From contig CAZIDL010000009.1 of NCBI GenBank assembly GCA_964537825.1, forward strand, positions 1 to 54,569: 54,569 bases of DNA, given 5' to 3'. Both the position numbers and the translations under genes were made by a program. Source of the stretch: CAZIDL01 sp964537825 (lineage in GTDB: Bacteria > Bacteroidota > Bacteroidia > Flavobacteriales_D > CAYVSK01). Positions 1 to 8,305 of this stretch are shown here, piece after piece. The notes beneath the pieces are model-generated. The model was not told where the DNA came from and did no database searches. It saw only the letters and a program-made list of their open reading frames with translations. Each line of letters opens with the position of its first letter. Within the stretch, counting starts at the first letter, position 1.

Positions 1-530
1 CCGTCCATGAAGACGGGTCGATCCAAGCTTCTGCCGACACCGAACGCCTTTATCTCATCGGCCACAGCCGAGGGGGAAGCATCGCCATCCTCCGAGCAGC
101 GGAAGATCCTCGGATCAAGAAATTAGCCACCTGGGCCGCGGTCTGTGACCTCCACCAACGGATCCCCTCCGAAGGCCTGGAAGAATGGAAAGAAGAAGGC
201 GTTACCTACATCCCCAACGCCCGGACCGGCCAGCAGATGCCTATCTATTACCAGTTCTATGAGGACCTGATGGCCAATAAGGAACGCTTGAACATCCAAC
301 GGGCCGCCAAGGAACTAGAAATCCCAACCCTTATCTGCCACGGAACGGAAGACCCAACAGTGGAGCTAAAAGAGGCTAAAGCCTTGGCCGAATGGATCCC
401 TCAAGCCGAGAGGCTCTTCGTCGAAGGGGCGGACCACACCTTCGACCAAAAGCATCCTTGGGAAAAGGAATATATGCCGGAGAACCTGGAAATGGTCGTT
501 GATCGGACCATCTCTTTCTTCCAGGGATAG
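1..530 (+). CDS. alpha/beta hydrolase, 3' part (5' end cut by window edge)
   Basis: The reading frame is open from base 3 to a TAG at 528-530, so this is the C-terminal part (about 175 residues) of a longer protein. It shows the alpha/beta-hydrolase nucleophile elbow GHSRGG (Ser nucleophile) encoded near 60-77. The later acid and base follow in the usual order: GTEDPTV carries the likely catalytic Asp and EGADHTF the likely catalytic His. That completes a Ser-Asp-His triad of a soluble esterase/peptidase-like hydrolase. The substrate cannot be told from the sequence. The N-terminal beta strands and oxyanion-hole region lie left of the window. The stop codon lies at the left edge of a repeat unit described separately. 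Confidence 0.85.
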   Translation, partial: VHEDGSIQASADTERLYLIGHSRGGSIAILRAAEDPRIKKLATWAAVCDLHQRIPSEGLEEWKEEGVTYIPNARTGQQMPIYYQFYEDLMANKERLNIQRAAKELEIPTLICHGTEDPTVELKEAKALAEWIPQAERLFVEGADHTFDQKHPWEKEYMPENLEMVVDRTISFFQG

Positions 531-596
531 CCGCCGATGACCACCATGGGCCATATCCGCCTATGCGGCGGATAAACCTCCGGTATGGGTGGCCGG
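526..596. repeat. Intergenic repeat copy A (hairpin-containing)
   Basis: Copy A of a diverged direct repeat. Bases 526-558 align with 752-784 at 25 of 33 positions, and 577-596 align with 782-801 at 16 of 20 positions. Copy A carries roughly 20 extra bases between these blocks. Those extra bases contain the perfect inverted repeat 554-561/567-574. The left edge overlaps the hydrolase stop codon. Confidence 0.55.
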
Positions 597-897
597 CCGG
601 CGGGATCGATCCAATTTCTAAAAGCCGGGGTTGCCGGAGGCAGTCCCTTTTCGAACCTTGCAGGTGGAATTGTACCATCTGAATTAATGTGAACGGGTAT
701 TAAATAGGTGTTATGGTGGAGATGCCGGAGGCCATCCAAACGGCTACCGGAGGTAGCCCCCGATCACCGCTATAGGCCATACCTTCGGTATGTGTGGATG
801 GTCAGTGGGAGCGTTTCTCATCATCTTTTGAAAAAGAGTGCTTTGAAGAAAAGAAGGAGTATCCTTCTTTCTTATGGATTATTTTCGGTAGGAAAAG
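531..897. other. 367-bp intergenic region rich in short hairpins
   Basis: No convincing gene fits between the hydrolase stop and the TonB-C protein start; short ORFs here overlap each other and lack family features. The stretch holds two copies of a diverged direct repeat (526-596 and 752-801) and several perfect small inverted repeats: 554-561/567-574 (8 bp, 5-nt loop), 742-748/752-758 (7 bp, 3-nt loop), 778-783/787-792 (6 bp, 3-nt loop) and 850-858/862-870 (9 bp, 3-nt loop). A TATTTTCG box at 880-887 is one mismatch from the Bacteroidota -7 consensus and may start the downstream gene. Confidence 0.6.
752..801. repeat. Intergenic repeat copy B
   Basis: Copy B of the diverged direct repeat starting at 526. 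It is shorter because it lacks the hairpin insertion of copy A, and it joins GGCCATA directly to CCTTCGGTATG. It holds its own 6-bp hairpin (778-783/787-792), and the 7-bp hairpin 742-758 overlaps its left end. Confidence 0.55.
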
Positions 898-1383
898 ATG
901 CCGTTTATGTCCACGCGTTCAAGATCGAGTTTTCTCCTTTTCCTCATCGCACTCCTCACCATCGGCTCCGTTCAAGCCCAAGAGGACAGCTTGGAATTCA
1001 ACCCTGAAAAAGGGGAGGGCGAGAAAGTCTACATGAGCGTAGAGGAGGACCCTACATTTCCAGGTGGGGATTCCGAGATGATGAAATACATTCAGGAAGA
1101 ATTGGAGTATCCTGAACAGGCCCAAAAAGAAGGGGTCACGGGGACTGTGATCGTCAGTCACATTGTGGAGAAGGATGGGAGTCTCACGAACATCCAAGTG
1201 GTAAAAGGCATCGGTGCTGGTTGTGATGAAGAGGCCAAGCAGGTGGTGAAAAGCATGCCCAAATGGGATCCGGGAAAACAACGAGGAAAGCCTGTACGGG
1301 TGAACGTGAAGATCCCGATCCGCTACAAATTGAATGATGATAGCTCATCGGATCAAGAAGGAGGGCATGAGACCAAGGAATGA
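898..1383 (+). CDS. Secreted TonB C-terminal domain protein
   Basis: A 161-residue protein. A signal peptide (hydrophobic stretch about 11-25, ending SVQAQ) is followed by a short acidic spacer and one TonB_C domain (about 50-150). The domain shows the usual Bacteroidota form: FPGGDSEMMKYI, YPEQAQKEGVTGTV, then VVKGIGAGCDEEAKQVVKSMPKWDPG. Proteins of this type relate to the domain by which TonB contacts outer-membrane receptors. Here the N-terminal membrane anchor and proline-rich arm of a true TonB are missing, so it is more likely a periplasmic TonB-C protein than an energy transducer. ATG 898 follows AGGAAAAG; ATG 907 is a possible alternative start. The tail is acidic and the next ORF begins at once. 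Confidence 0.85.
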   Translation: MPFMSTRSRSSFLLFLIALLTIGSVQAQEDSLEFNPEKGEGEKVYMSVEEDPTFPGGDSEMMKYIQEELEYPEQAQKEGVTGTVIVSHIVEKDGSLTNIQVVKGIGAGCDEEAKQVVKSMPKWDPGKQRGKPVRVNVKIPIRYKLNDDSSSDQEGGHETKE

Positions 1384-1437
1384 ATGATATTCCCTGGGAG
1401 TTCCCCCCTCTTAAATTCGCTTCCGAGCGATTTCCTG

Positions 1438-2094
1438 ATGCTCACCTGCGCCCATTGCCAAGATGCCGACGGTTTTTTCAACGAGAAAAAGGCACGTAGA
1501 GAAAGGAAGCATTACCGAAAAAAAGGGGTGACCGGAACCACAGCCCTCCTCGTCGAACAGCTCCGCAAAGGCCCGATCCAAGGAAAAGAACTTTTGGACG
1601 TAGGAAGTGGGGTCGGGGCGATCCAACACGAGCTCTTTCAGGATGGGCTTGCATCAGCCACTCAAGTGGACGCTTCGGAAGGCTATTTGCGTGCTTCCGA
1701 AGCGGAAGCAGCGGAGCGTGGGTACGCCGATCGGCAGGATTCCTTTTTCGGCGATCTGGTAGACCACTCCTCCGAGCTATCCCCTGTCGAGCTCGTGAGC
1801 ATGGACCGGGTGGTCTGCTGCTATCCTTACCTCGAGGAACTCCTCCGGACAGCTGCTTCTTTGACCAAAGAACGGATCGCCCTGAGCTATCCGAAGGAGA
1901 TGCTCTTGACCCGGCTCGGCTTCCCCCTTGTGGACCTCGGTCTGCGCCTCTGGGGCAAAAGCTTTCAGATCTATCTTCATCCGCGAGAGGAGATCCATCG
2001 GATCCTCGAAGAGGAAGGCTTTCAGCTTCAGGAAAGCAAGAGCAACTTTCTTTGGCACGGGGAGATCTTCGACCGGGTTTATAAGGAGGGGTGA
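1438..2094 (+). CDS. Class I SAM-dependent methyltransferase
   Basis: The Rossmann motif I LLDVGSGVGAIQHEL lies about 50 residues from the chosen start, and later segments (DQFFGD-like region, DRVVCCYPYLEELL) fit a class I methyltransferase. The N-terminal HCQDADGFFNEKKARRE and HYRKKGVTGTTALL segments resemble the Mg-protoporphyrin O-methyltransferase-like (BchM-like) group, though these are often general small-molecule methyltransferases. ATG 1438 is preferred over ATG 1384, which directly abuts the previous stop, because the family begins near MLTCAHC. A TAAATTCG box at 1412-1419, resembling TAnnTTTG, would give a short leader. The substrate is unknown. Confidence 0.75.
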   Translation: MLTCAHCQDADGFFNEKKARRERKHYRKKGVTGTTALLVEQLRKGPIQGKELLDVGSGVGAIQHELFQDGLASATQVDASEGYLRASEAEAAERGYADRQDSFFGDLVDHSSELSPVELVSMDRVVCCYPYLEELLRTAASLTKERIALSYPKEMLLTRLGFPLVDLGLRLWGKSFQIYLHPREEIHRILEEEGFQLQESKSNFLWHGEIFDRVYKEG

Positions 2095-2149
2095 ACGGAT
2101 CCCGTTTCCCTTACCTTCGCTGGAATAACCCAGGAAACTCCCATCCGAT

Positions 2150-3028
2150 ATGGCCGCTCCCGATCTCATGCTCAAAGCGAACGCCCTTCAGAACAAGACC
2201 ATCGTGGTCACCGGTGGCGGAACAGGTCTTGGAAAGGCCATGTCGAAAGCTTTTGCCAGCCTTGGGGGCCGCGTCGTCATCACGAGCCGCAAGCAAGAGG
2301 TGATCGAGGAAACTGCCCAAGAGCTCCGCGATGAGACGGGAGGCGAGGTTCTTCCGGTGCAATGCGACATCCGCGACTACGAGGCCGTGGAGCAAATGCT
2401 CGAGCAAACCGTCGAGAATTTCGGGAGTCCTCATGTCCTTCTCAACAACGCGGCGGGCAACTTCATTAGTCCCACGGAACGCCTTTCCCCCAACGCCTTC
2501 AAGGCCGTGATCGACACGGTGCTCATGGGCAGCATCAATTGCACGCTGGCCTTTGGCAAACGCTGGATCGAGAACGAAGAACAGGACCGCCAGGTCCTCA
2601 ATATGGCGACGACCTACGCCTGGACCGGTTCGGCTTACGTAACGCCCTCTGCATGTGGTAAAGGAGGCGTGCTGGCAATGACGCGTTCCTTGGCCGTCGA
2701 ATGGGCGCCCTACGGGATCCGCGTGAACGCGATCGCCCCGGGGCCTTTTCCGACCAAAGGAGCTTGGGAAAGGCTCCTCCCCGGAGAGTGGGCGAAAGAG
2801 TTCGACATGGCGGACGAAGTTCCGCTCGGCCGGGTCGGGGAACACGAAGAGCTTATGAACTTGGCCAGTTACCTCGTTTCGGACTACGCTTCCTATATCA
2901 ACGGCGAAGTGGTGACGATCGACGGCGGCGAATGGCTCAAGGATGCCGGCCAGTTCAACATGTTCCAAAAGCTCTCCCAGGGAGATTGGGATCAGCTGGA
3001 GGCCTACGTGAAAGGAAAGAAGGGGTGA
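2150..3028 (+). CDS. SDR-family 2,4-dienoyl-CoA reductase-like oxidoreductase
   Basis: A 292-residue classical-fold SDR. It has the NAD(P) motif TGGGTGLGKAM near residue 21, NNAAGNF near 100, and the substrate region TKGAWERL. The catalytic pair is arranged as in mitochondrial 2,4-dienoyl-CoA reductases: a Tyr in TTYAWTGS and a Lys 15 residues later in SACGKGG, instead of the usual YxxxK. That supports NADPH-dependent reduction of 2,4-dienoyl-CoA esters in beta-oxidation of unsaturated fatty acids. ATG 2150 gives MAAPDLMLKANAL; Met at 2168 is an alternative. TACCTTCG at 2112-2119 is a possible -7 box. The acyl-CoA dehydrogenase at 51629 would belong to the same pathway. Confidence 0.85.
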   Translation: MAAPDLMLKANALQNKTIVVTGGGTGLGKAMSKAFASLGGRVVITSRKQEVIEETAQELRDETGGEVLPVQCDIRDYEAVEQMLEQTVENFGSPHVLLNNAAGNFISPTERLSPNAFKAVIDTVLMGSINCTLAFGKRWIENEEQDRQVLNMATTYAWTGSAYVTPSACGKGGVLAMTRSLAVEWAPYGIRVNAIAPGPFPTKGAWERLLPGEWAKEFDMADEVPLGRVGEHEELMNLASYLVSDYASYINGEVVTIDGGEWLKDAGQFNMFQKLSQGDWDQLEAYVKGKKG

Positions 3029-3076
3029 GCTTGAAGAGCTACAAAGGAATAGATCTTCCTCAGTTCCCAGCTTTGA

Positions 3077-3874
3077 TCAGCGGGAATTAGCCCAACGGCT
3101 TCGAGCCCTCCGCTTTAGTTTTCGCTCTTTTCGACCGAAAATGGCCATGAATCCCATCAGTCCGTAGACCATACCGGCCGAAATGGCCGCTGCTGGAGCG
3201 GGCTCGATCGAAAAGGCCAAAAGGGCTGAAAGGAAAGGGACCGATCCTGCGAAAAGGTTCTTGCCTATGCTCAAGCGGGTCAGGGCGGACTCAACGTGGG
3301 TCAAACGAAGTTCGTTCCGCTTCCACCAAGCATTGAAATAAAGGGCTGCGAACAAGCCGTAGACCCCAGCGCCGCCTAAACCGTAGAGCACCATGAGCTC
3401 AGGCACCTGAGAAGGGAGGATCATATCCTCAAGCGCGTTCTTTAAGGTTTCACTTCCCCCGGATCCGAGCATCCAGAACCATCCGACCTTTAAGACCTCG
3501 ACGAAGAGGCTGACCAGGAATTTGAGCGGATAAATGAAAAAGAGGAGCAGGAAGAGAAGGATCCCGTTCAAAACGACGGTCGTTCGATCCTTCAGTCCGT
3601 AACGAATGAAGAAGATATAATGTTCGTACCAGAGGCCGAAAAAGAGCATGACCGCAATGCCGAAAGCAAAGAAACCATCGAACATGGCTTTCAATTCCCC
3701 GAAACTGTCAGGCACTTGGAGGGAAACGATGAGCAATGTGACCCCGAAGCCGAAGACCGCATCGCTCAGGTTCTCGATCCGCGAATTCCCTGTTCCCCTA
3801 TAACGGAATTCAGGTTCCGTCTCCAGATCGCTCGCCCTTTTCCGATCGCTCCTTGATCCTCTGAAAAAGCTCAT
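3077..3874 (-). CDS. TMEM175/DUF1211-type potassium channel protein
   Basis: 265 residues. After a polar, basic N-terminus of about 30 residues comes RIENLSDAVFGFGVTLLIVSLQVP, the first-helix signature of the TMEM175 (DUF1211) family, with the R-x3-(F/L)SD pattern that lines the pore in characterised members. About six hydrophobic helices follow. Bacterial members carry one six-helix unit and assemble as tetramers forming non-canonical K+ channels without a TVGYG filter. That assembly is family knowledge; the sequence shows only the signature and helices. The gene is divergent from the PD40 protein, with 187 bp between starts. The C-terminus is strongly basic. Confidence 0.8.
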   Translation of the reverse strand: MSFFRGSRSDRKRASDLETEPEFRYRGTGNSRIENLSDAVFGFGVTLLIVSLQVPDSFGELKAMFDGFFAFGIAVMLFFGLWYEHYIFFIRYGLKDRTTVVLNGILLFLLLFFIYPLKFLVSLFVEVLKVGWFWMLGSGGSETLKNALEDMILPSQVPELMVLYGLGGAGVYGLFAALYFNAWWKRNELRLTHVESALTRLSIGKNLFAGSVPFLSALLAFSIEPAPAAAISAGMVYGLMGFMAIFGRKERKLKRRARSRWANSR

Positions 3875-3966
3875 AGCATCGTTCTTCCGTACAATAAAGA
3901 TGCGAGATCCCTTTATTGGAGCAATAATAAGTTGGTTGATGGAAGATCGAACGGGCTTCCTTCTAA

Positions 3967-4005
3967 AAAAGGAGGAAGGGAAGTTTTCGTTCTATTCCTC
4001 CTTTT
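3967..4005. repeat. 11-bp perfect inverted repeat between divergent genes
   Basis: Arms 3967-3977 and 3995-4005 are perfect reverse complements (A4-GGAGGAA / TTCCTCC-T4) around a 17-nt spacer. The A-rich left arm and T-rich right arm would work like a bidirectional terminator. It also lies just upstream of the likely promoter of the gene at 4062, so an operator role is possible. Confidence 0.6.
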
Positions 4006-4061
4006 CACTTAGGCATATCCTTAACTGCCTTATCTTAGAGGGATCAATTCGCTGCAAGAGC

Positions 4062-6392
4062 ATGGTCCGGTATTCGACCCTCCTTTTCACATTGCTCCTT
4101 TTCCTGGCTGCCTTATCCGAAGCCCAATACTCCGACAGCAGTGCGCATCGCTTCGATAAAGCGATCCAATTGACCCATGATCAGCTTTATCAATTGGCCA
4201 TTCCGGTTTGGGAGAAGTTGCATGAAGCTCATCCAGAGCATTCGGGGATCAACTTCTACACGGGATTGACCTATTTCAATAGCCAAAAGCAAAAGTTGAA
4301 AGCGATCTCCTATTTGGAAAGGGCTCTGGATTCGATCGCTAAGGACCACGAGCCTTTCTTGAAGGATCGAAGTGCCCCTCCGGACGCTCACTATTACCTG
4401 GGGCGTGCCTATCACCTCGCTTATCGCTTCGACGATGCCATCGAACGATACCGAAGCTTCAAGGAGCAAGCGTCAAAAGAGTTGAAGGATCGTTATAGGG
4501 TCGAAAGGCGGATCGAACGGGCGAAGCGGGCGAAAAAGATGGTACAGGACCCTGTTCCGGTGACGATCGAGAACCTTGGTCCGGAGGTGAACAGCGAGTA
4601 TCTTGACCATAGTCCGGTCCCTAGCTCCAAAGAGGACCTTCTCTTCTTTACTTCCCGGAGGCTGCGAAAGGACAGCGCGAACTACAAAGTGCGCGAGTGG
4701 GGTACCGGTAAACATTTCGAACAGATCTATGTGGCAGAGCAGAACAGTGAGGGGGGATGGAAGGAAGCCCGTCCGCTTCGGTTGTTCAAGGAATACGAAG
4801 GTTCACCATCGGCCGTGAGCGAAGCTTTAAGGCCGGGCTATTCCAAGTTCAATCACACGGCTACGAGCATGATCACGAACGAGGACGGGGAATTGATCGT
4901 GTATCGCTCTTCTGGTCAGAAGGGGAATTTGTATCGGAGCGAGCGAAAGAAGAACGGCAAGGATGGCGAATGGGGGCGACCTGAGAAGATGGAAAACGCC
5001 ATCAATTCGGCATCCTTTCAGAACCACCTTTCGATCTCAGGGAACGAGCAGCAGCTTTTTTTCGTGAGCACCCGAAAAGGAGGGCATGGGGGGAAGGACA
5101 TCTATGGGATGCGAAAGCTGCCCAACGGTGAATGGAGCGATATCTACAACCTCGGACCTAAGATCAATACCCCGATGGACGAGGATGGACCGGTCGTCCA
5201 TCCCAACGGGGAACTCCTTTATTTCAGCTCCCAAGGGCATGAAAGCATGGGGGGGTTCGACATCTTCGTCTCGCGGATCCAGGATAACGGGTCTTGGAGT
5301 GAACCCCGGAACATCGGTTACCCGATCAATACCCCCGACGATGACATTTACTTCATGGCTTCTGCCGATGGAAAGGACGCTTACTACAGCGTCGATTACA
5401 AGAACGTAAAGCGAAACGTAGCTGCTGTACCGGGGTATGGTGAAGAGGACCTCTACAGGGTGCGCTTCCCCGGCAATACTGAAGAACCGCTCGCTTATCT
5501 CGAAGGCCACATCGAGGCAGGAGATGCCTGCGAAAAGGGCAAGTTGTTCGATATTCTGGCCCTTAACGAGAACGGAGATACCCTCCGTCATCTTCGTCCT
5601 TCCGTAGGAGCGGGGAATTACAGTTTTCAACTTCCCGCAGGGAAGAACTATCGCTTTCTCTATCTTTTCAAAGGGAAGGAACTCCGTGAAGATGATCTGA
5701 AGCTTCCTGCGCCCAGTGCCTACAGGAAGCTTCAGCGTTCCCTCGTGCTGGATACCTTGCGCTTGGTCGCTAACGGTCAGGGATGTACCCTGAAAGGGCC
5801 TGAAGCGGACCCGGTAGCTGCAGTCGAAGAAGCACGAAAGCGTCCCCCAGGGCCGACCGGGCTTTTCGAGGTTACAGCGCAACGGGCCTCGGAGGATAAG
5901 GAGCAAGAAGAACCGCAAGCCCCAAGAGATACCGTTCGCATCGTCAAGCGCGATACGGTTTGGCGGGAAAGATCAAGCAAAAAAGCTGAAGGTCCTGTGA
6001 AGAAGGCTGCTAACGAGAAACTTCTTTATCGGGCCGATCTCGGGTACAACAATACCGCTCCTGCCCGGGATGATCCCGAGTGGGAGGCTTTGACCGATAC
6101 TTTGTTCTCACGTTTAAAAGCGGGAAAGAGCCTGCCGCTTCGTATCGAAGCGAGCGCTTCCAAGGTCCCTACGAGAAGCTATCCATCCAATCTGATCCTT
6201 GCCGGGCAACGGGTGGAGGCCCTTCGGGATGCGCTCGAAAAAGTGCTCAGGGCCCAGGGATATTCCTTAAAGGATGTTACGTTGAAGGATCAGAGCATCC
6301 AAGTGCAGGGGCCTGAATTTCAGGGCGACCCCGGCAACGAGGAGCGCTATGCTCCTTATCAATACGTGAAAGTCTACCTGGTCACCGATTGA
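4062..6392 (+). CDS. TPR/PD40 repeat protein with divergent OmpA-like C-terminus
   Basis: 776 residues from ATG 4062. This start begins a signal peptide (VRYSTLLFTLLLFLAALSEAQ). The open frame continues up to 3900, but that extension is not signal-like, and a TATCTTAG box at 4031-4038 sits in it. Order: TPR-like region about 25-150; a PD40/WD40-like beta-propeller about 180-480, with repeats such as GGHGGKDIYGM and SMGGFDIFVSR; a beta-sandwich region; a charged linker; and a C-terminal segment (LRIEASASKVPT, NLILAGQRVEALRDAL) resembling the divergent peptidoglycan-associated OmpA-like domains of Bacteroidota. It is probably an envelope protein of the PorE/P60 kind. Its exact role is unknown. 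Confidence 0.75.
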   Translation: MVRYSTLLFTLLLFLAALSEAQYSDSSAHRFDKAIQLTHDQLYQLAIPVWEKLHEAHPEHSGINFYTGLTYFNSQKQKLKAISYLERALDSIAKDHEPFLKDRSAPPDAHYYLGRAYHLAYRFDDAIERYRSFKEQASKELKDRYRVERRIERAKRAKKMVQDPVPVTIENLGPEVNSEYLDHSPVPSSKEDLLFFTSRRLRKDSANYKVREWGTGKHFEQIYVAEQNSEGGWKEARPLRLFKEYEGSPSAVSEALRPGYSKFNHTATSMITNEDGELIVYRSSGQKGNLYRSERKKNGKDGEWGRPEKMENAINSASFQNHLSISGNEQQLFFVSTRKGGHGGKDIYGMRKLPNGEWSDIYNLGPKINTPMDEDGPVVHPNGELLYFSSQGHESMGGFDIFVSRIQDNGSWSEPRNIGYPINTPDDDIYFMASADGKDAYYSVDYKNVKRNVAAVPGYGEEDLYRVRFPGNTEEPLAYLEGHIEAGDACEKGKLFDILALNENGDTLRHLRPSVGAGNYSFQLPAGKNYRFLYLFKGKELREDDLKLPAPSAYRKLQRSLVLDTLRLVANGQGCTLKGPEADPVAAVEEARKRPPGPTGLFEVTAQRASEDKEQEEPQAPRDTVRIVKRDTVWRERSSKKAEGPVKKAANEKLLYRADLGYNNTAPARDDPEWEALTDTLFSRLKAGKSLPLRIEASASKVPTRSYPSNLILAGQRVEALRDALEKVLRAQGYSLKDVTLKDQSIQVQGPEFQGDPGNEERYAPYQYVKVYLVTD

Positions 6393-6429
6393 AAGACCGG
6401 AGCCCCTCATCAATAAGAACAGCCTTTCT

Positions 6430-7206
6430 ATGAACGAAGTTGCACTTATTACCGGCGCCTCGACGGGTATCGGGGCCGAATTTGCTCGCATCCATGCATT
6501 CAAAGGCCGGGATGTTGTTCTTGTAGCGCGGTCAGCGGATAAGCTGAATGCGTTGGCCAGCGAGCTCGAACAGGAGCACGGGATCCGTACGGTGGTCCTT
6601 GCCAGGGATCTGAGCGATCCCGACCTCACAGAGCAGCTCCCCAAAGAACTAAAGGATCAGGGGATCGAGGTCGAATACCTGATCAACAACGCCGGGTTCG
6701 GTGAACTGATCGAGTTCGAGGCGAGCGACCCCGATACCGTGCAGCGCATGATCGCCCTGAACATCGAGGCGCTCACCCTTCTTACCCATACCTTCGGGAA
6801 GGAGATGCTGGAGCAGGGAAAAGGCCATATCCTCAACGTGGCCTCAACCGCCGCTTTCCAACCTGGACCTTACATGGCGGTCTATTACGCTTCCAAAAGT
6901 TACGTGTTATCCTTCTCCAGGGCGGTGCATCACGAATGGCGAAAGCGGGGCGTATCGGTCACTACGCTCTGTCCCGGACCGACCTCTTCGGAGTTCGTGG
7001 ATCGGGCCGGGATGCAGGGGGTCCCGCTTTTCGAGAACATGAAGCCCCATTCGTCACGCTACGTCGCTGAGCGGGGCTATCATGCCATGGAGAAAGGAAG
7101 GCGGCTCACGGTCCCCGGCTTGATGAACAAAATGGGCACGCTTACGGCTCCCCTTCTGCCTACAGGTTTGGTGATGCGCCTCGTGGAACGTCTTCACGAT
7201 AAATGA
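6430..7206 (+). CDS. Classical SDR-family oxidoreductase
   Basis: 258 residues with all classical SDR marks: cofactor loop TGASTGIGAEFA at the N-terminus, VARS with its Arg after strand 2 (favouring NADPH), LINNAGFG, the Ser in NVASTAAFQ, and the catalytic YYASK near residue 154. The PGPTSSEF region follows. Subgroup features resemble DltE/YqjQ-like reductases acting on ketones or aldehydes. The substrate cannot be fixed. The gene starts 37 bp after the PD40 protein and is followed 21 bp later by an ArsO-like flavoprotein, so the two redox enzymes are probably co-transcribed. Confidence 0.85.
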   Translation: MNEVALITGASTGIGAEFARIHAFKGRDVVLVARSADKLNALASELEQEHGIRTVVLARDLSDPDLTEQLPKELKDQGIEVEYLINNAGFGELIEFEASDPDTVQRMIALNIEALTLLTHTFGKEMLEQGKGHILNVASTAAFQPGPYMAVYYASKSYVLSFSRAVHHEWRKRGVSVTTLCPGPTSSEFVDRAGMQGVPLFENMKPHSSRYVAERGYHAMEKGRRLTVPGLMNKMGTLTAPLLPTGLVMRLVERLHDK

Positions 7207-7227
7207 AGTGAGATCCGGGACGAGTGA

Positions 7228-8292
7228 ATGCCTGAGAAAGATGTGATCGTGATCGGGGGTGGGCAGAGCGGCTTGGCCACAGGCTACTACCTGCGTCGTT
7301 ATGGATTGGATTTCAGCATCCTGGACGATCATTCCGAGCCCGGAGGTGCCTGGAGGGAGACCTGGAGTTCCTTGCGGCTCTTCTCCCCTTCATCTGCAAG
7401 TTCGCTTCCCGGATGGCAGATGCCAGGGAGCCGGGAGGAATATCCCACGCGGGATGAGACCATCGATTACCTTCGTCGTTACGAGGAGCGTTACGAACTT
7501 CCCGTCGAACGTCCGGTCCATGTGAAGGATGTAGAAAAAGGAGCGAAAGGCTTTCTCCTGCGGACCGACCATGGGGAACGCCGATGCCGCTTTTTGATCG
7601 CGGCGACCGGTACCTGGGCGGAACCGAATATTCCTTCCGAATACCCCGGTCGGGAACGCTTCGAAGGGATTCAGCTTCATTCGGCTCATTATCGCGGGCC
7701 AGAGCCGTTCCGTAACAAACGGGTCCTGATCGTGGGTGCTGGCAATTCCGCTGCACAGATCCTGGCAGAGCTTTCCAGAGTGGCGGAGACGCTATGGGTG
7801 ACCCGGAAAGCGCCTTCTTTCCTCCCGGACCATGTGGACGGACGGACGCTTTTCGAAGAGGCCTCCAAACTTTATAAAGCGCAAAGGGAAGGGAAGACCG
7901 AAAAGACCGGTACGGTCTTCGATCTGGGGAGCATCGTCGTGACCCCTTCTGTAAAAGAAGCGCGGGAGCGTGGTGTGCTAAGGGCTGTGCGTCCTTTCCA
8001 AAGGATCGAGGAGGACGGTGTGGTCTGGGCTGACGGCCAGCGTTCCCAAGTGGACGCGATCATCTGGTGTACGGGCTTTAAACCGGCTCTGGCCCCTTTA
8101 AGGGGCTTGGATATCCTCGATGAGGAAGGAAAGGTCGCCGTTCATAAGAACGCTTCAACCCGCATACCCGGTCTCTTTTTCGTGGGGTATGGGAATTGGA
8201 CGGGTTTTGCCTCGGCTACCTTGATCGGGGTGGGGCGGACCGCAAGGAGGGTGGCGCAAAGCATAAAAGAAGGGATAGAAGAGCGCTCTTAA
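7228..8292 (+). CDS. ArsO-like FAD/NAD(P)H-dependent monooxygenase
   Basis: 354 residues. The FAD-binding Rossmann motif VIVIGGGQSGLATGYYL is at the N-terminus. It is followed by PGGAWRETWSSLRLFSP and YPTRDETIDYLRRYE, segments typical of the ArsO group of flavin monooxygenases. The second nucleotide motif VLIVGAGNSAAQILAEL near residue 168 binds NAD(P)H, and WCTGFKPAL and IPGLFFVGYGNWTGFASATLIG complete the family pattern. ArsO genes usually sit in arsenic operons and act on organoarsenicals. No other ars gene is visible here, so the substrate is open. It could be a general flavin monooxygenase or a thioredoxin-reductase-fold enzyme. Confidence 0.8.
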   Translation: MPEKDVIVIGGGQSGLATGYYLRRYGLDFSILDDHSEPGGAWRETWSSLRLFSPSSASSLPGWQMPGSREEYPTRDETIDYLRRYEERYELPVERPVHVKDVEKGAKGFLLRTDHGERRCRFLIAATGTWAEPNIPSEYPGRERFEGIQLHSAHYRGPEPFRNKRVLIVGAGNSAAQILAELSRVAETLWVTRKAPSFLPDHVDGRTLFEEASKLYKAQREGKTEKTGTVFDLGSIVVTPSVKEARERGVLRAVRPFQRIEEDGVVWADGQRSQVDAIIWCTGFKPALAPLRGLDILDEEGKVAVHKNASTRIPGLFFVGYGNWTGFASATLIGVGRTARRVAQSIKEGIEERS

Positions 8293-8305
8293 GGAAGAGG
8301 AGCTT

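Noticed and set aside
708..1036. Two overlapping short frames as a gene upstream of the TonB-C protein
   Set aside because: They run through the hairpin repeats and into the TonB-C gene in other frames, with Arg/Pro/Ser-rich shadow-like composition.
2111..2968. A 285-codon minus-strand frame over the dienoyl-CoA reductase gene
   Set aside because: It is a shadow of a strongly supported SDR; no domain or signal visible.
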